Shown: positions 1-7,529 of the stretch, piece by piece
Position numbering within the stretch: the first letter of the stretch is position 1
Layout of the letters: every line of letters starts with the position of its first letter
Notes under the pieces: generated by a model
The model's database searches: none
Told to the model about the DNA's origin: nothing
The model's input: only the letters and a program-made list of their open reading frames with translations
Source of the DNA: Frigoribacterium faeni
GTDB taxonomy: Bacteria > Actinomycetota > Actinomycetes > Actinomycetales > Microbacteriaceae
Reading direction: 5' to 3'
Assembly: GCF_011761235.1 (NCBI RefSeq)
Contig: NZ_JAAOYW010000001.1
Location: forward strand, 781-64,780
DNA length: 64,000 bases
Translations under genes and position numbers: made by a program

Positions 1-109
1 CGGTCGCCCATGCGGGGGCGCCTCGCGCGGGCCCCGCCCCCCCCCCCTTTGGCCCCCCCCCCCCCCCCACCCGCGGGGGTCCACCCCCCACTTCGGGGTG
101 CGGGGCCGC
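1..109. other. C-rich non-coding segment with C11 and C16 runs
   Basis: This stretch lies downstream of the minus-strand mannonate dehydratase gene and has no believable coding frame. It contains a run of 11 C at 37-47 and of 16 C at 53-68, interrupted by TTTGG, followed by a short CACCCC/GGGGTG hairpin at 82-100. Read on the minus strand (the transcribed sense after the stop codon) these are long G runs that could fold as a quadruplex or act as part of a terminator. Runs this long are also typical places for sequencing or assembly error, so the exact lengths should not be trusted. Confidence 0.5.
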
Positions 110-1348
110 CTACCAGTCGTGCACGGTCCCGTCGGCCAGGCGGTTGTACGGCAGGTAGGCCTGCTCGTACGGGTACTTCCCGGCCTCGTCGACGTCGAGC
201 TCCACGCCGATCCCGGGCTGGTCGCCGGGGTGCAGCATGCCGTCCTCGAAGGTGAAGCTCTGCCGGAACACCGAGTCGGTCCTCGAGCCGTGCTTCATGT
301 ACTCCTGGATCCCGAAGTTGTGGATCGCCAGCCCGAGGTGCATCGCGGCGGCCATCCCGACCGGCGAGATGTCGGTCGGCCCGTGCATGCCCGACTTGAT
401 CTGGTACTGCGAGGCGTAGTCGAGCACCTTGCGCAGGTGGGTGATCCCGCCGGTGTGGGTCACCGCGCTGCGCACGTAGTCGATCAGCTGCTCGCGGATG
501 ATCTGCTGGTAGTCCCACACGGTGTTGAAGATCTCGCCGATCGCGAGCGGCGTCGTCGTGTGCCGGCGGACGAGCCGCAGCGCCTCCGGGTTCTCGGCCG
601 GCGTCACGTCCTCGAGCCAGAACAGGTCGTAGGGCTCCAGGCTCTTGCCGAGCTGTGCCGCCTGGATCGGCGTCATGCGGTGGTGGCCGTCGTGCAGCAG
701 GGGGATCTCGGGCCCGAACTCGTTCCGGACGGCCTCGAAGACGGTGGGCACGTGTCGCAGGTACGACCGGGTGTCCCAGTCCTCCTCGTTCGGCAGGGAG
801 CCCCGCTGGGCGGGCTCGTGGTCGTAGCGGACGCCCGCGTTCGCGTCGAAGGTGGCGTTCGAGGCGATGCCGTAGATCGAGGCGAGCCCCGGCACGCCGG
901 TCTGCACGCGGATCGCCCGGTAGCCCTGCTCCTGGTGGTCGCGGACGCTGTCGAACAGCTCGTCGAGGTCCTTGCCGGAGGCGTGGCCGTAGGTGAGCAG
1001 ACCGGTGCGGGACGCGCCGCCCAGCAGCTGGTAGAGCGGCATGCCGGCGACCTTCGCCTTGATGTCCCAGAGCGCGACGTCGACGGCGGCGATCGCGGCC
1101 ATCGTGACGGGGCCGCGCCGCCAGTAGGCGCTGCGGTAGAGGAACTGCCAGGTGTCCTCGATGCGCGCGGGGTCGCGGCCGAGCAGCAGGGGCACGACGT
1201 GCTCGTCGAGGTAGGCGACGACCGCGAGCTCCCGGCCGTTGAGGGTGGCGTCGCCGAGCCCGGTGACCCCTTCGTCGGTCGTCAGCTTCAGCGTGACGAA
1301 GTTGCGGTCCGGGCTGGTGACGACGACCTCGGCCTTGTCGATCCTCAT
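110..1348 (-). CDS. manD: D-mannonate dehydratase family protein (enolase superfamily, ManD type)
   Basis: 412 residues, the usual ManD length. The enzyme family dehydrates D-mannonate (some members D-gluconate) to 2-keto-3-deoxygluconate in hexuronate breakdown. Visible catalytic features fit ManD: R147 and Y159 in the loop after [11 protein letters not shown], metal ligands D220 (LLHDGHH), E246 (WLEDVTPAE) and E272 (AIGEIFN), H222, H322 (SGMHGPTD) and the C-terminal Trp. The ATG at 1348 begins [10 protein letters not shown], which matches the family N-terminus; GGAGAC lies a few bases upstream. No other uronate genes flank it on this side, so the physiological substrate is inferred from the family only. 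Low-activity D-gluconate dehydratase is the alternative. The gene appears intact. Confidence 0.88.
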   Translation of the reverse strand: MRIDKAEVVVTSPDRNFVTLKLTTDEGVTGLGDATLNGRELAVVAYLDEHVVPLLLGRDPARIEDTWQFLYRSAYWRRGPVTMAAIAAVDVALWDIKAKVAGMPLYQLLGGASRTGLLTYGHASGKDLDELFDSVRDHQEQGYRAIRVQTGVPGLASIYGIASNATFDANAGVRYDHEPAQRGSLPNEEDWDTRSYLRHVPTVFEAVRNEFGPEIPLLHDGHHRMTPIQAAQLGKSLEPYDLFWLEDVTPAENPEALRLVRRHTTTPLAIGEIFNTVWDYQQIIREQLIDYVRSAVTHTGGITHLRKVLDYASQYQIKSGMHGPTDISPVGMAAAMHLGLAIHNFGIQEYMKHGSRTDSVFRQSFTFEDGMLHPGDQPGIGVELDVDEAGKYPYEQAYLPYNRLADGTVHDW

Positions 1349-1443
1349 CTGGTCTCCTTCGACGGTGCGGGCACGGGGGCGACCCGCCGCCCGTCGGCGG
1401 TCCGGCGTCGTCGCCCTCTCCGACAGCCTGGCGCACGACGCGC

Positions 1444-2313
1444 TCAGGCGCCAGGTGCCGTCGTCCCCGTCGAGGCCGAGGAGGCGTCGGCCGGCCCGTC
1501 GGGGACGAGACCCGCCCCGGGCACACCGGCTCGCACCCCGGCCGGCGCGCCGCCTCCGGTGCCGTCCTCCGCCCTGGCCGCGTCGCGGGCGAGCAGCGTC
1601 GCCGCGGCGACCGCGGCCGGCATGACGACGACGGCGCCGAGGGGGACGAGGAAGGAGAGCCAGGTCGCGGTGCCGAGGCCGAGGGTCCGCGCCCGGTTCA
1701 CGGAGAGGGCGCGTCGCCGTTGGCGCAGCGTCCGGCCGCGGGCGTCGAAGGCCCAGCCGGTCAGCTCGACGGCGAGGAACCACCCGCCCGTGAGCGCGCC
1801 GAGCACGGGCACCACCGTCTGCCCGACGACGGGGACGAAGCCCCCGACGAAGAGGCACGCCCCCACGGCGGCGGCCGCGGCGAGGAGCCGCAGCGAGTCG
1901 CCGGCGCTCCGCAGCAGGCCCCGCCAGAAACCGCGGTCGTCGTCGGGCGGTGCGTCGCCCTCCTGCTGCTCGACCCGCCGCCAGATGCGCTCGTAGAACG
2001 GGTCGCCGACGAGCAGGGTGACGGCCGTGAAGGTGACCACGGCCAGCAGAACCGAGAGCAGGGCGATCGCGGCGGCGACGCCGGTGCGCACGACCAGGCG
2101 GCCGGCGTCGGGCCACCGGTCGGCGAACGGCGTGGCCGCGACGGCGAGGTCGTCGGCGACCCCGTTCACGAGCACCAGCAGGCCGACGAAGACGGCCCCG
2201 ACGATCAGGGCGGGCACGGCCCCGAGCAGCATCAGCCGCGGCGACGAGCCCCAGAGCCGCAGGCCGCGGCCGAGCAGGGCAACGCCCGACCCGAACTCGC
2301 GGAGCGCCGACAC
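1444..2313 (-). CDS. EI24 domain-containing membrane protein
   Basis: 289 residues from a GTG start that has a GGGGGA ribosome site about nine bases upstream. Four or more hydrophobic segments are visible: a pair near residues 30-50 and 85-110, then two around 165-205 and 230-250. The sequence [19 protein letters not shown] and the overall arrangement fit the EI24/CysZ-like family of membrane proteins. In other bacteria CysZ members move sulfate, but most actinobacterial members have no known function and I would not assign one. It lies 32 bases after an aldo/keto reductase gene on the same strand and may be co-transcribed with it. The C-terminal 40 residues are Gly/Ala/Pro-rich and probably disordered. 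Confidence 0.75.
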   Translation of the reverse strand: MSALREFGSGVALLGRGLRLWGSSPRLMLLGAVPALIVGAVFVGLLVLVNGVADDLAVAATPFADRWPDAGRLVVRTGVAAAIALLSVLLAVVTFTAVTLLVGDPFYERIWRRVEQQEGDAPPDDDRGFWRGLLRSAGDSLRLLAAAAAVGACLFVGGFVPVVGQTVVPVLGALTGGWFLAVELTGWAFDARGRTLRQRRRALSVNRARTLGLGTATWLSFLVPLGAVVVMPAAVAAATLLARDAARAEDGTGGGAPAGVRAGVPGAGLVPDGPADASSASTGTTAPGA

Positions 2314-2345
2314 GTCAGCGTCCCCCGGCCGTCCGGCGGCCCACG

Positions 2346-3200
2346 TCAGCGCACCTCGAGCGGCACCGGGCCGGTCGGCGCGGGGAAGGCCCGCTCGAGC
2401 TGCGCGACGGCCTGGTCGTCGATGTCGACGGCGAGCGCCGCCGCGTCCTCGCGCACGTGCTCGACGCTGCCGGCCTTGACGGCGAGCAGCACGTCGGGCG
2501 CGAGGCGCAGCACCCAGGCGACCGCGAGCTGGGCGGGCGTCACCCCCAGCTCCGCCGCCACGGAGGCGACGACCGGGTGGTCGAGCAGCTCGCCGTGGTC
2601 GACGGGGGAGTACGCCATGAGCGGCGTCCCCGTCTCGCGCAGGCGCGGCAGGAGGTCGTGCTCCGGGCCGCGACGCGCGAGGTTGTAGAGCACCTGGTCC
2701 GTCTGCGGCACCGAGGACGATCCGGTGACGCGGGCGAGGTCGTCGAGGTCGTCGACGTCGAAGTTGCTGACGCCCCAGCCGCCGATCGCGCCCTCCGCGA
2801 CCAGCGCCTCCATGGCCTCGACGGTGTCCTCGAGCGGGTTGCCGCCACGCCAGTGCAGCAGGTAGAGATCGAGCCGGTCGGTGCCGAGGCGGGCGAGGCT
2901 GGCGTGACAGGCCTCGACGGTGCCCCGGCGGCTCGCGTTCGAGGGCAGGACCTTGCTGACGAGGAACACCTCGTCGCGCCGTTCCGCGATCGCCTCGCCG
3001 ACGAGCGTCTCGGAGGCGCCGTGCCCGTACATCTCGGCCGTGTCGACGAGGGTCATGCCGAGGTCGAGGCCCTCGCGCAGCGCGGCCAGCTCGCCCTCGC
3101 GGCGGCGGGGGTCGTCGCCGAGCTCCCAGGTGCCGAGGCCGAGGGCGGGCGCGGTGCGCCCGTCGGGGAACGTGACGCGGGGGTTCTCGTGCGCAGACAT
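2346..3200 (-). CDS. aldo/keto reductase
   Basis: 284-residue NADPH-dependent oxidoreductase with a TIM-barrel fold. The catalytic tetrad is present: Asp and Tyr in VDTAEMYGHG, Lys in FLVSKVLPSNAS and His in LYLLHWRGG. GWGVSNF and the late LAVKAGSVEHV segment belong to the cofactor site. The start at 3200 (MSAHENPRVTFPDG) fits the family, whose members begin with a short strand before PALGLGTWELG. The carbonyl or sugar substrate cannot be read from the sequence. It faces the small hypothetical gene at 3337 and is followed 32 bases later by the EI24 protein gene. A second, only distantly similar aldo/keto reductase lies at 3936-4811. Confidence 0.85.
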   Translation of the reverse strand: MSAHENPRVTFPDGRTAPALGLGTWELGDDPRRREGELAALREGLDLGMTLVDTAEMYGHGASETLVGEAIAERRDEVFLVSKVLPSNASRRGTVEACHASLARLGTDRLDLYLLHWRGGNPLEDTVEAMEALVAEGAIGGWGVSNFDVDDLDDLARVTGSSSVPQTDQVLYNLARRGPEHDLLPRLRETGTPLMAYSPVDHGELLDHPVVASVAAELGVTPAQLAVAWVLRLAPDVLLAVKAGSVEHVREDAAALAVDIDDQAVAQLERAFPAPTGPVPLEVR

Positions 3201-3336
3201 GCGCCCAGTGTGCCCTCCGCGTCGTCCCCAGGCCCGGCGTCGTGACTCCTCCACAGGGCGGCGCCGCCGCGACGGTCGTCCCCAGTCGAGGAGGTGCGGG
3301 TCGACCCTGCGTCACCGCTCCGGCACCGTGGTCCCC

Positions 3337-3843
3337 ATGACCACCACAGACCGGACCGTCCCGCCCCTGCCCAGAAGCTCCTCCGAGTCCGCCCTCGCCC
3401 AGTGGGCGAGCGTCGTGTGCGACGAGCCCTGCGACGAGGACCTCGCCTACGTCGTCCTCTTCGACGCGCGGGGCCGCCTCTGCGCGTCCGTCATCCGGCT
3501 CCGCGGGCTGCCGCGGCTGCCGTACGGCCGTGACGTCGCCGTCCTCGAGCGGGTCGTCCGTGACCAGGCGAGCGACGTGCGCGCCCGGTCGGTCGTCCTC
3601 GTCTGGCAGCGCGAGCGCGAGACGGCGCTCGACGAGCTCGCCGTCTCGACCTGGGCGAGCGGCCTCGACGACCGCCTCCGTCGGGGTCCGTTGACCCTCC
3701 GCGGCCAGGTCCGTCGGTCGCCCGGCGGCTTCGACCCAGCCCCGCGGCTCGAGGGGCGCGTGACGGCGTCCGACCTGCCCGACGGGTTCGACGTGCCCGG
3801 CGAGGGCCCCGAGCTCATCCCCATGCGCAACCCGCACCACTGA
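3337..3843 (+). CDS. hypothetical protein, 168 residues
   Basis: I do not recognise this family. The protein is soluble, with no signal peptide or membrane segment. It has a mixed alpha/beta look (LAYVVLFDARGRLCASVIRL, SVVLVWQRE) and a Pro/Gly-rich C-terminus. Coding statistics look genuine: C or G in third positions and normal amino-acid balance. The ATG at 3337 was chosen; a GTG three codons upstream (3328) is in frame and neither has a strong ribosome site. The segment from 80 to 125 alternates hydrophobic strand and Arg-rich helix. The gene is flanked by aldo/keto reductase genes on the opposite strand, so it is probably monocistronic, and a hairpin follows its stop. Confidence 0.6.
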   Translation: MTTTDRTVPPLPRSSSESALAQWASVVCDEPCDEDLAYVVLFDARGRLCASVIRLRGLPRLPYGRDVAVLERVVRDQASDVRARSVVLVWQRERETALDELAVSTWASGLDDRLRRGPLTLRGQVRRSPGGFDPAPRLEGRVTASDLPDGFDVPGEGPELIPMRNPHH

Positions 3844-3848
3844 CACGA

Positions 3849-3884
3849 CTGCCCGCCCGGCGCCTCTCGGCACGGGGCGGGCAG
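3849..3884. terminator. convergent hairpin terminator
   Basis: Inverted repeat starting CTGCCCGCCC, with 16-base arms at 3849-3864 and 3869-3884, two mismatches and a 4-base loop. It sits between the hypothetical gene (+) and the second aldo/keto reductase (-), so it can serve both. Confidence 0.55.
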
Positions 3885-3935
3885 CGATCGTCGACGGTCG
3901 GCGGGCCCCTGTCGGGGAGCCGGCTCGTCGGTCCG

Positions 3936-4811
3936 TCAGGCGGCGTCGGCGGCCGCGTCGAGCCTCTGCACCTCGTCGGCCGAGAGCTTGATCGTGGCGG
4001 CGGTGGCCGAGTTCATGATCGTCTGCGGGCGCGTCGACCCCGGGATGGGGATGACGAGCTCCGAGGCGTGCAGCTCCCAGGCCAGGGTGAGCACCTGGGG
4101 CGTGATGCGCCGCGCGTTGGCGATCTCGGCGAACACGGCGTGCCGCGACCCGAGGTCCGCGGCGCCCGAGATGCCGCCGAGCGGGCTCCACGGCAAGAAG
4201 GCGATGCCCATCTCGTCGCAGAGCGCGAGCTCGTCGCGACTCGACCGGAACGCGGGCGAGTACTGGTTCTGCACCGAGACGAGGCGCCCGTCGAGCACCT
4301 CGTTCGCCTCGCGGATCTGGTCGACGGTCGCGTTCGAGATGCCGGCCATGCGGATGACGCCCTCGTCGAGCAGCTCCGCCAGGGCGCCGACCGAGTCGGC
4401 GTACGGCACGGCGGGGTCCGGGCGGTGGAACTGGTAGAGGCCGATGGTCTCGACGCCGAGCCGGCGGGCCGACGCGCGCGCCGCCTCCTTCAGGTAGGCA
4501 GGGTCGCCGTTCTGGGCCCAGGCGCCGGCCTCGGGGCGGAGGTGCCCGCCCTTCGTCGCGACGAGCACGTCCGACGTGTCGCCGTGGAAGCTCTCGAGCG
4601 CCCGGGCGATGAGCGACTCGTTGTGGCCGATCTCGTGCGTGCCGGGCTGGTGGTACGCGTCGGCGGTGTCGATCAGGGTGATGCCCTGCTCGAGCGCGGC
4701 GTGGATCGTGGCGATCGCCTGCTTCTCGTCCGGGCGGCCCTCGATCGACAGGGGCATGCCGCCCAGGCCGATCGCGCTCACCGTGACGTCTCCGATGGTC
4801 CTCGTCTTCAT
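3936..4811 (-). CDS. aldo/keto reductase
   Basis: 291 residues. Start at 4811 (MKTRTIGDVTVSAIGLGG) with a perfect AGGAGG ribosome site six bases upstream. Catalytic residues are visible as LIDTADAYHQPG (Asp, Tyr), VLVATKGGHL (Lys) and LYQFHRPDP (His). The C-terminus carries VIPIPGSTRPQT, the usual NADPH-binding GSTR-type motif. It resembles the AKR11/AKR13-like group of bacterial reductases of unknown natural substrate more than its neighbour at 2346-3200. It stands alone as a single-gene unit, convergent with the hypothetical gene on one side and divergent from the PGPGW membrane protein on the other. Confidence 0.87.
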   Translation of the reverse strand: MKTRTIGDVTVSAIGLGGMPLSIEGRPDEKQAIATIHAALEQGITLIDTADAYHQPGTHEIGHNESLIARALESFHGDTSDVLVATKGGHLRPEAGAWAQNGDPAYLKEAARASARRLGVETIGLYQFHRPDPAVPYADSVGALAELLDEGVIRMAGISNATVDQIREANEVLDGRLVSVQNQYSPAFRSSRDELALCDEMGIAFLPWSPLGGISGAADLGSRHAVFAEIANARRITPQVLTLAWELHASELVIPIPGSTRPQTIMNSATAATIKLSADEVQRLDAAADAA

Positions 4812-4979
4812 GGGTCCTCCTCGTGCCGCGGCGTCGCGGCTCTCGTGGTCGTCGCGGCCCGTCCGTCCCGGGCGGGCCTGCCCTCCCTGGGTACGCCCGA
4901 TCCGCGCCGGGCGTTCACAGGAACGGTGCACCCGGCGGGACGCCGCCCGTCGGGCGACGCCGCCCGCCGGTGCCCAGGT

Positions 4980-5012
4980 GCCTGGCAGGAGCCACGGCGG
5001 AGCCTGCCAGGC
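4980..5012. repeat. 10-bp inverted repeat upstream of the PGPGW gene
   Basis: GCCTGGCAGG (4980-4989) and CCTGCCAGGC (5003-5012) form a perfect 10-bp dyad with a 13-bp spacer, centred about 25 bp upstream of the -10-like TACGGT of the next gene. That position suits an operator. It could also be a transcribed hairpin belonging to something unseen. Confidence 0.5.
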
Positions 5013-5020
5013 CGGTCGCC

Positions 5021-5026
5021 TACGGT
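5021..5026 (+). promoter_or_regulatory. -10-like TACGGT, leaderless arrangement
   Basis: TACGGT matches the actinobacterial TANNNT -10 and ends six bases before the ATG at 5033. There is no ribosome site between them, so the transcript probably begins at the start codon. No convincing -35 is seen. Confidence 0.5.
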
Positions 5027-5032
5027 CGTCTC

Positions 5033-5374
5033 ATGACCTCCGACACGGCCCTCGCCGCAGCCCGCCCCGCCGGCCGGCGCGAGCGGGCACGGGCCCGCTG
5101 GCGTGCCGCCCGGCTCCGGCTCGACGCCTACCCGCGCCTCCGCGTCGCCTACAAGGTGGGCGTCGCGCTCGTCGGCGTCCTCGTCATCGTCGTCGGGCTC
5201 GTCCTCGTGCCCCTTCCCGGGCCGGGCTGGCTGATCGTCTTCGTCGGCGTGGCCGTGCTCGGCACCGAGTTCCCGGCCGCCCACCGGGTCACGCAGGCGG
5301 TGCGTCGCCTCGCGCGGCGGGCGCTCCTCCGGTGGCGCGCCTGGCGCGCGAGCCGGGCCGCCGCCCGCGCCTGA
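5033..5374 (+). CDS. TIGR02611-type PGPGW transmembrane protein
   Basis: 113-residue small membrane protein. An Arg-rich N-terminus is followed by two hydrophobic segments (about residues 43-60 and 66-80) joined by the signature LVPLPGPGWLIVF, which defines the PGPGW family. The C-terminus is again strongly basic (RRLARRALLRWRAWRAS). Positive charge at both ends predicts both tails in the cytoplasm. The function is unknown in any organism I know. The start follows a -10-like element by six bases and has a candidate operator upstream. The J-domain gene begins 45 bases later with its own -10-like element. Confidence 0.8.
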   Translation: MTSDTALAAARPAGRRERARARWRAARLRLDAYPRLRVAYKVGVALVGVLVIVVGLVLVPLPGPGWLIVFVGVAVLGTEFPAAHRVTQAVRRLARRALLRWRAWRASRAAARA

Positions 5375-5407
5375 CGGCGAGCGACGGAACCCCCCAGCCC
5401 GGGCCGG

Positions 5408-5413
5408 TATCGT
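5408..5413 (+). promoter_or_regulatory. -10-like TATCGT, leaderless arrangement
   Basis: TATCGT ends six bases before the GTG at 5420, the same spacing as for the preceding gene and again without a ribosome site. Confidence 0.5.
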
Positions 5414-5419
5414 CGAGAC

Positions 5420-6370
5420 GTGACGCCCAGTCCTGCCTCCGCGACCGCCTACGAGGTCCTCGGCGTCCCGCCGTCGGCCTCCGACGACGAGCTGCGACGG
5501 GCCTACCGTCGCCTCGCCCGCGAGACGCACCCCGACCTGGGCGGCAGCGCCTCCGCGTTCCGCGAGCTCCAGATCGCGTGGGAGGCGGTGGGCACGCCCG
5601 AGGCGAGGGCCGCGTACGACCGGCGCCGCCCCTCCTCCTCGTCCCCCTCGAGCCGTGCCGGCTCGTCGTCCACGGCGCCCTCGCCCGGGTGGGCCCCGCC
5701 GCCGCGCGACCCGCAGCGCACCGACTCCCGTCCCCGTGCCCGCGTGCACGGGCACCCCGGCGGCGCGAACCGCGAGCGCTACCTGTCCCTGATGCGCGAG
5801 TGGGTCGGGCGCGGCGTGCCGCTCGACGACCCCTACGACGAGGCCCTCGTGCGCAGTGCCCCGCCCGAGATCCGGCACGTGCTCGCCGACGCCCTCGCCG
5901 AGGAGGCGACGGTCGCCGTCGTGACCGAGCTCGGCATCGGGTTCACCATCTGGAGCGACGTCGACGCCGGGTCCGAGGGCAAGCTCGACCACATCGTGCT
6001 CGGCCCGTCCGGCCTCTTCGCGGTGCAGTCGTCCGACTGGGGCAGCGAGGTCACCGTGTCCAAGGGCGAGCTCGTCGGCCCCGGCATCCCGCTCGACGAG
6101 CAGCCGGTCCGCGACCTGACGCGGCAGGCCCGTGCCGTCCGCCGCGAGACCCGGGTCTCGTTCACGCACCAGCTCGTGGTCGTCCCGGACGACGACCTCC
6201 CCACCGCCCTCGAGCAGGTCGGCCGCGGACGCCGGGGCAGCACGTGGGTGCTCCGTCGCTCGCTGCTGGCGCACGTGCTCCGGCACGGGCCCGAGCTCGG
6301 CGACCGCACGGGCCTCTCCGACGTCTTCGAGGTCCGGGAGCGCCTGCAGCAGGCGGTCCGGTTCGTCTGA
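5420..6370 (+). CDS. J-domain protein fused to a NERD-like domain
   Basis: 316 residues. Residues about 8-70 are a J domain (YEVLGVPPSA, HPD at 37-39, AYDRRR) of the kind that stimulates Hsp70 ATPase. A Ser/Pro-rich linker of about 50 residues leads to a C-terminal alpha/beta domain (about 120-310). Its core, SEGKLDHIVLGPSGLFAVQS, resembles the NERD (nuclease-related) fold. In NERD proteins the strand after the glycine normally ends in a Glu-x-Lys pair; here that place reads AVQSS, so the usual catalytic Lys is missing and nuclease activity is doubtful. The protein lacks the zinc-finger and substrate domains of DnaJ. Its role is unknown; a co-chaperone-linked binding domain is an inference. 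Confidence 0.75.
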   Translation: MTPSPASATAYEVLGVPPSASDDELRRAYRRLARETHPDLGGSASAFRELQIAWEAVGTPEARAAYDRRRPSSSSPSSRAGSSSTAPSPGWAPPPRDPQRTDSRPRARVHGHPGGANRERYLSLMREWVGRGVPLDDPYDEALVRSAPPEIRHVLADALAEEATVAVVTELGIGFTIWSDVDAGSEGKLDHIVLGPSGLFAVQSSDWGSEVTVSKGELVGPGIPLDEQPVRDLTRQARAVRRETRVSFTHQLVVVPDDDLPTALEQVGRGRRGSTWVLRRSLLAHVLRHGPELGDRTGLSDVFEVRERLQQAVRFV

Positions 6371-6538
6371 GGCGGGCGCGGGGGAGGGCTGGCCCGACAT
6401 CGGGTTCCGGGCCAGCCCCGTCGGGTCGTTCGGAGTGCCCGCCGCACCGGTTGGGTCGCGGCCCGGCCCCGGTCCGGGGGTCGGCCCGGGCGCGGTCGTG
6501 CCCCCGTCGCTCCGGGCGCCCTCCCGGGCCGGACGTGG

Positions 6539-6544
6539 CAAGCT
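6539..6544 (+). promoter_or_regulatory. weak -10-like CAAGCT before the Nudix gene
   Basis: CAAGCT sits exactly six bases before the GTG at 6551, the same position as TANNNT elements elsewhere in the window. The hexamer itself is a poor match, so this rests mostly on spacing. The Rv2175c-like gene at 21688 has CAAGGT at the same distance. Confidence 0.3.
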
Positions 6545-6550
6545 CGACGG

Positions 6551-7447
6551 GTGACCATCCACGGACCTGCCGACGGCTGGGTCGAGAGCCCCGACGGGCG
6601 TCGCTTCTGGGGGCGTGCCGGCGCCGCGGGCCTCCTCGCCGTCGACGCCGACGACCGCGTCCTCCTCCAGCACCGCGTCGAGTGGAGCCACTTCGGCGGC
6701 ACCTGGGGCCTGCCGGGCGGGGCCCGTGAGTTCGACGAGACCGCCGTCGACGGCGCCCTCCGCGAGGCGGGCGAGGAGGCGGCCGTGCCCGCCAACGCCT
6801 TGCGGCTCCGCTCGCAGTCCGTCCTCGACCTGGGGTTCTGGTCGTACACGACCGTCGTCGCGGCCGTGACGCGCCCCTTCGAGCCCGTCATCTCCGACGC
6901 CGAGAGCCTCGAGCTCCGCTGGGTGCCGCGCCGCGACCTCGACGAGCTCCCGCTGCACCCGGGGCTCGCCGCGTCCTGGCCCGGCCTGCGCGCCCAGCTC
7001 GACCTCGACGTCCACCTCGTCGTCGACGCGGCGAACGTGGTCGGGTCCCGGCCCGACGGCTGGTGGCGCGACCGCGCAGGAGGCGCCGCCCGCCTCCTCC
7101 GCTCCCTGGCCGACGCGCTCGGCGCGGGCCTGCCCACGGACCTCCTGCTCGACGCCGCGGCCGACGGCCCCGGGGCCGCCACGTCGTGGTGGCCGACGAC
7201 GACGGTCGTGCTCGAGGGGGAGGCCCGGGCCGCCGCCGACGTGGACGGGCTCACCGTCCGTCGTGCGCCCGGCGAGGGCGACGACGCGATCGTCGCCGAG
7301 GTCGAGCGACGCGTCGCCGAGGCCGGCGACCGCGGCTCGACGCCCCGCGTGGTCGTCGTCACCGCCGACCGCGGCCTGGCCGAGCGCGTCGGCGCCGCCG
7401 GCGGCAGGGTCGTCGGCCCCCGGCGCCTCCTCGACCTGATCGGCTGA
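6551..7447 (+). CDS. Nudix hydrolase fused to a NYN/PIN-like domain
   Basis: 298 residues in two domains. Residues about 20-135 are a Nudix hydrolase with the box G57-x5-E63-x7-R71-E72-x2-E75-E76, which cleaves nucleoside diphosphates linked to another group. The late Gly of the box is Ala here. Residues about 152-298 begin VHLVVDAANVVGSRPDGWW and end with VVVVTADRGLAERV, with acidic residues at D159, D244/D245 and D273. That pattern resembles NYN/PIN-type metal-dependent RNases such as the YacP group. The pairing suggests processing of a nucleotide or RNA-end substrate, but this is inference. GTG start; a strong bidirectional terminator follows. Confidence 0.78.
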   Translation: MTIHGPADGWVESPDGRRFWGRAGAAGLLAVDADDRVLLQHRVEWSHFGGTWGLPGGAREFDETAVDGALREAGEEAAVPANALRLRSQSVLDLGFWSYTTVVAAVTRPFEPVISDAESLELRWVPRRDLDELPLHPGLAASWPGLRAQLDLDVHLVVDAANVVGSRPDGWWRDRAGGAARLLRSLADALGAGLPTDLLLDAAADGPGAATSWWPTTTVVLEGEARAAADVDGLTVRRAPGEGDDAIVAEVERRVAEAGDRGSTPRVVVVTADRGLAERVGAAGGRVVGPRRLLDLIG

Positions 7448-7480
7448 CGGCGTCCGGGCGCCCGTCTCCCCGAGCACGAC

Positions 7481-7516
7481 GGAGGCCCTCCCGTCCTGAG
7501 GGACGGGAGGGCCTCC
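7481..7516. terminator. 16-bp perfect bidirectional terminator
   Basis: Arms 7481-7496 and 7501-7516 (GGAGGCCCTCCCGTCC and its complement) with loop TGAG. It lies between the converging Nudix and HtrA-type genes. Confidence 0.85.
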
Positions 7517-7529
7517 GGTGCGGCCGCGG

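Noticed and set aside
1-109. Replication origin, CRISPR leader or mobile-element edge at the C-rich start
   Set aside because: No DnaA boxes, repeats with spacers, target-site duplication or transposase remnant.
98-1996. 632-codon plus-strand frame opposite the mannonate dehydratase and EI24 genes
   Set aside because: Both minus-strand genes have recognisable motifs and ribosome sites; the plus frame is a low-complexity mirror.
2346-4811. Recent duplication of the aldo/keto reductase genes
   Set aside because: The two proteins share only family motifs; they belong to different subgroups.
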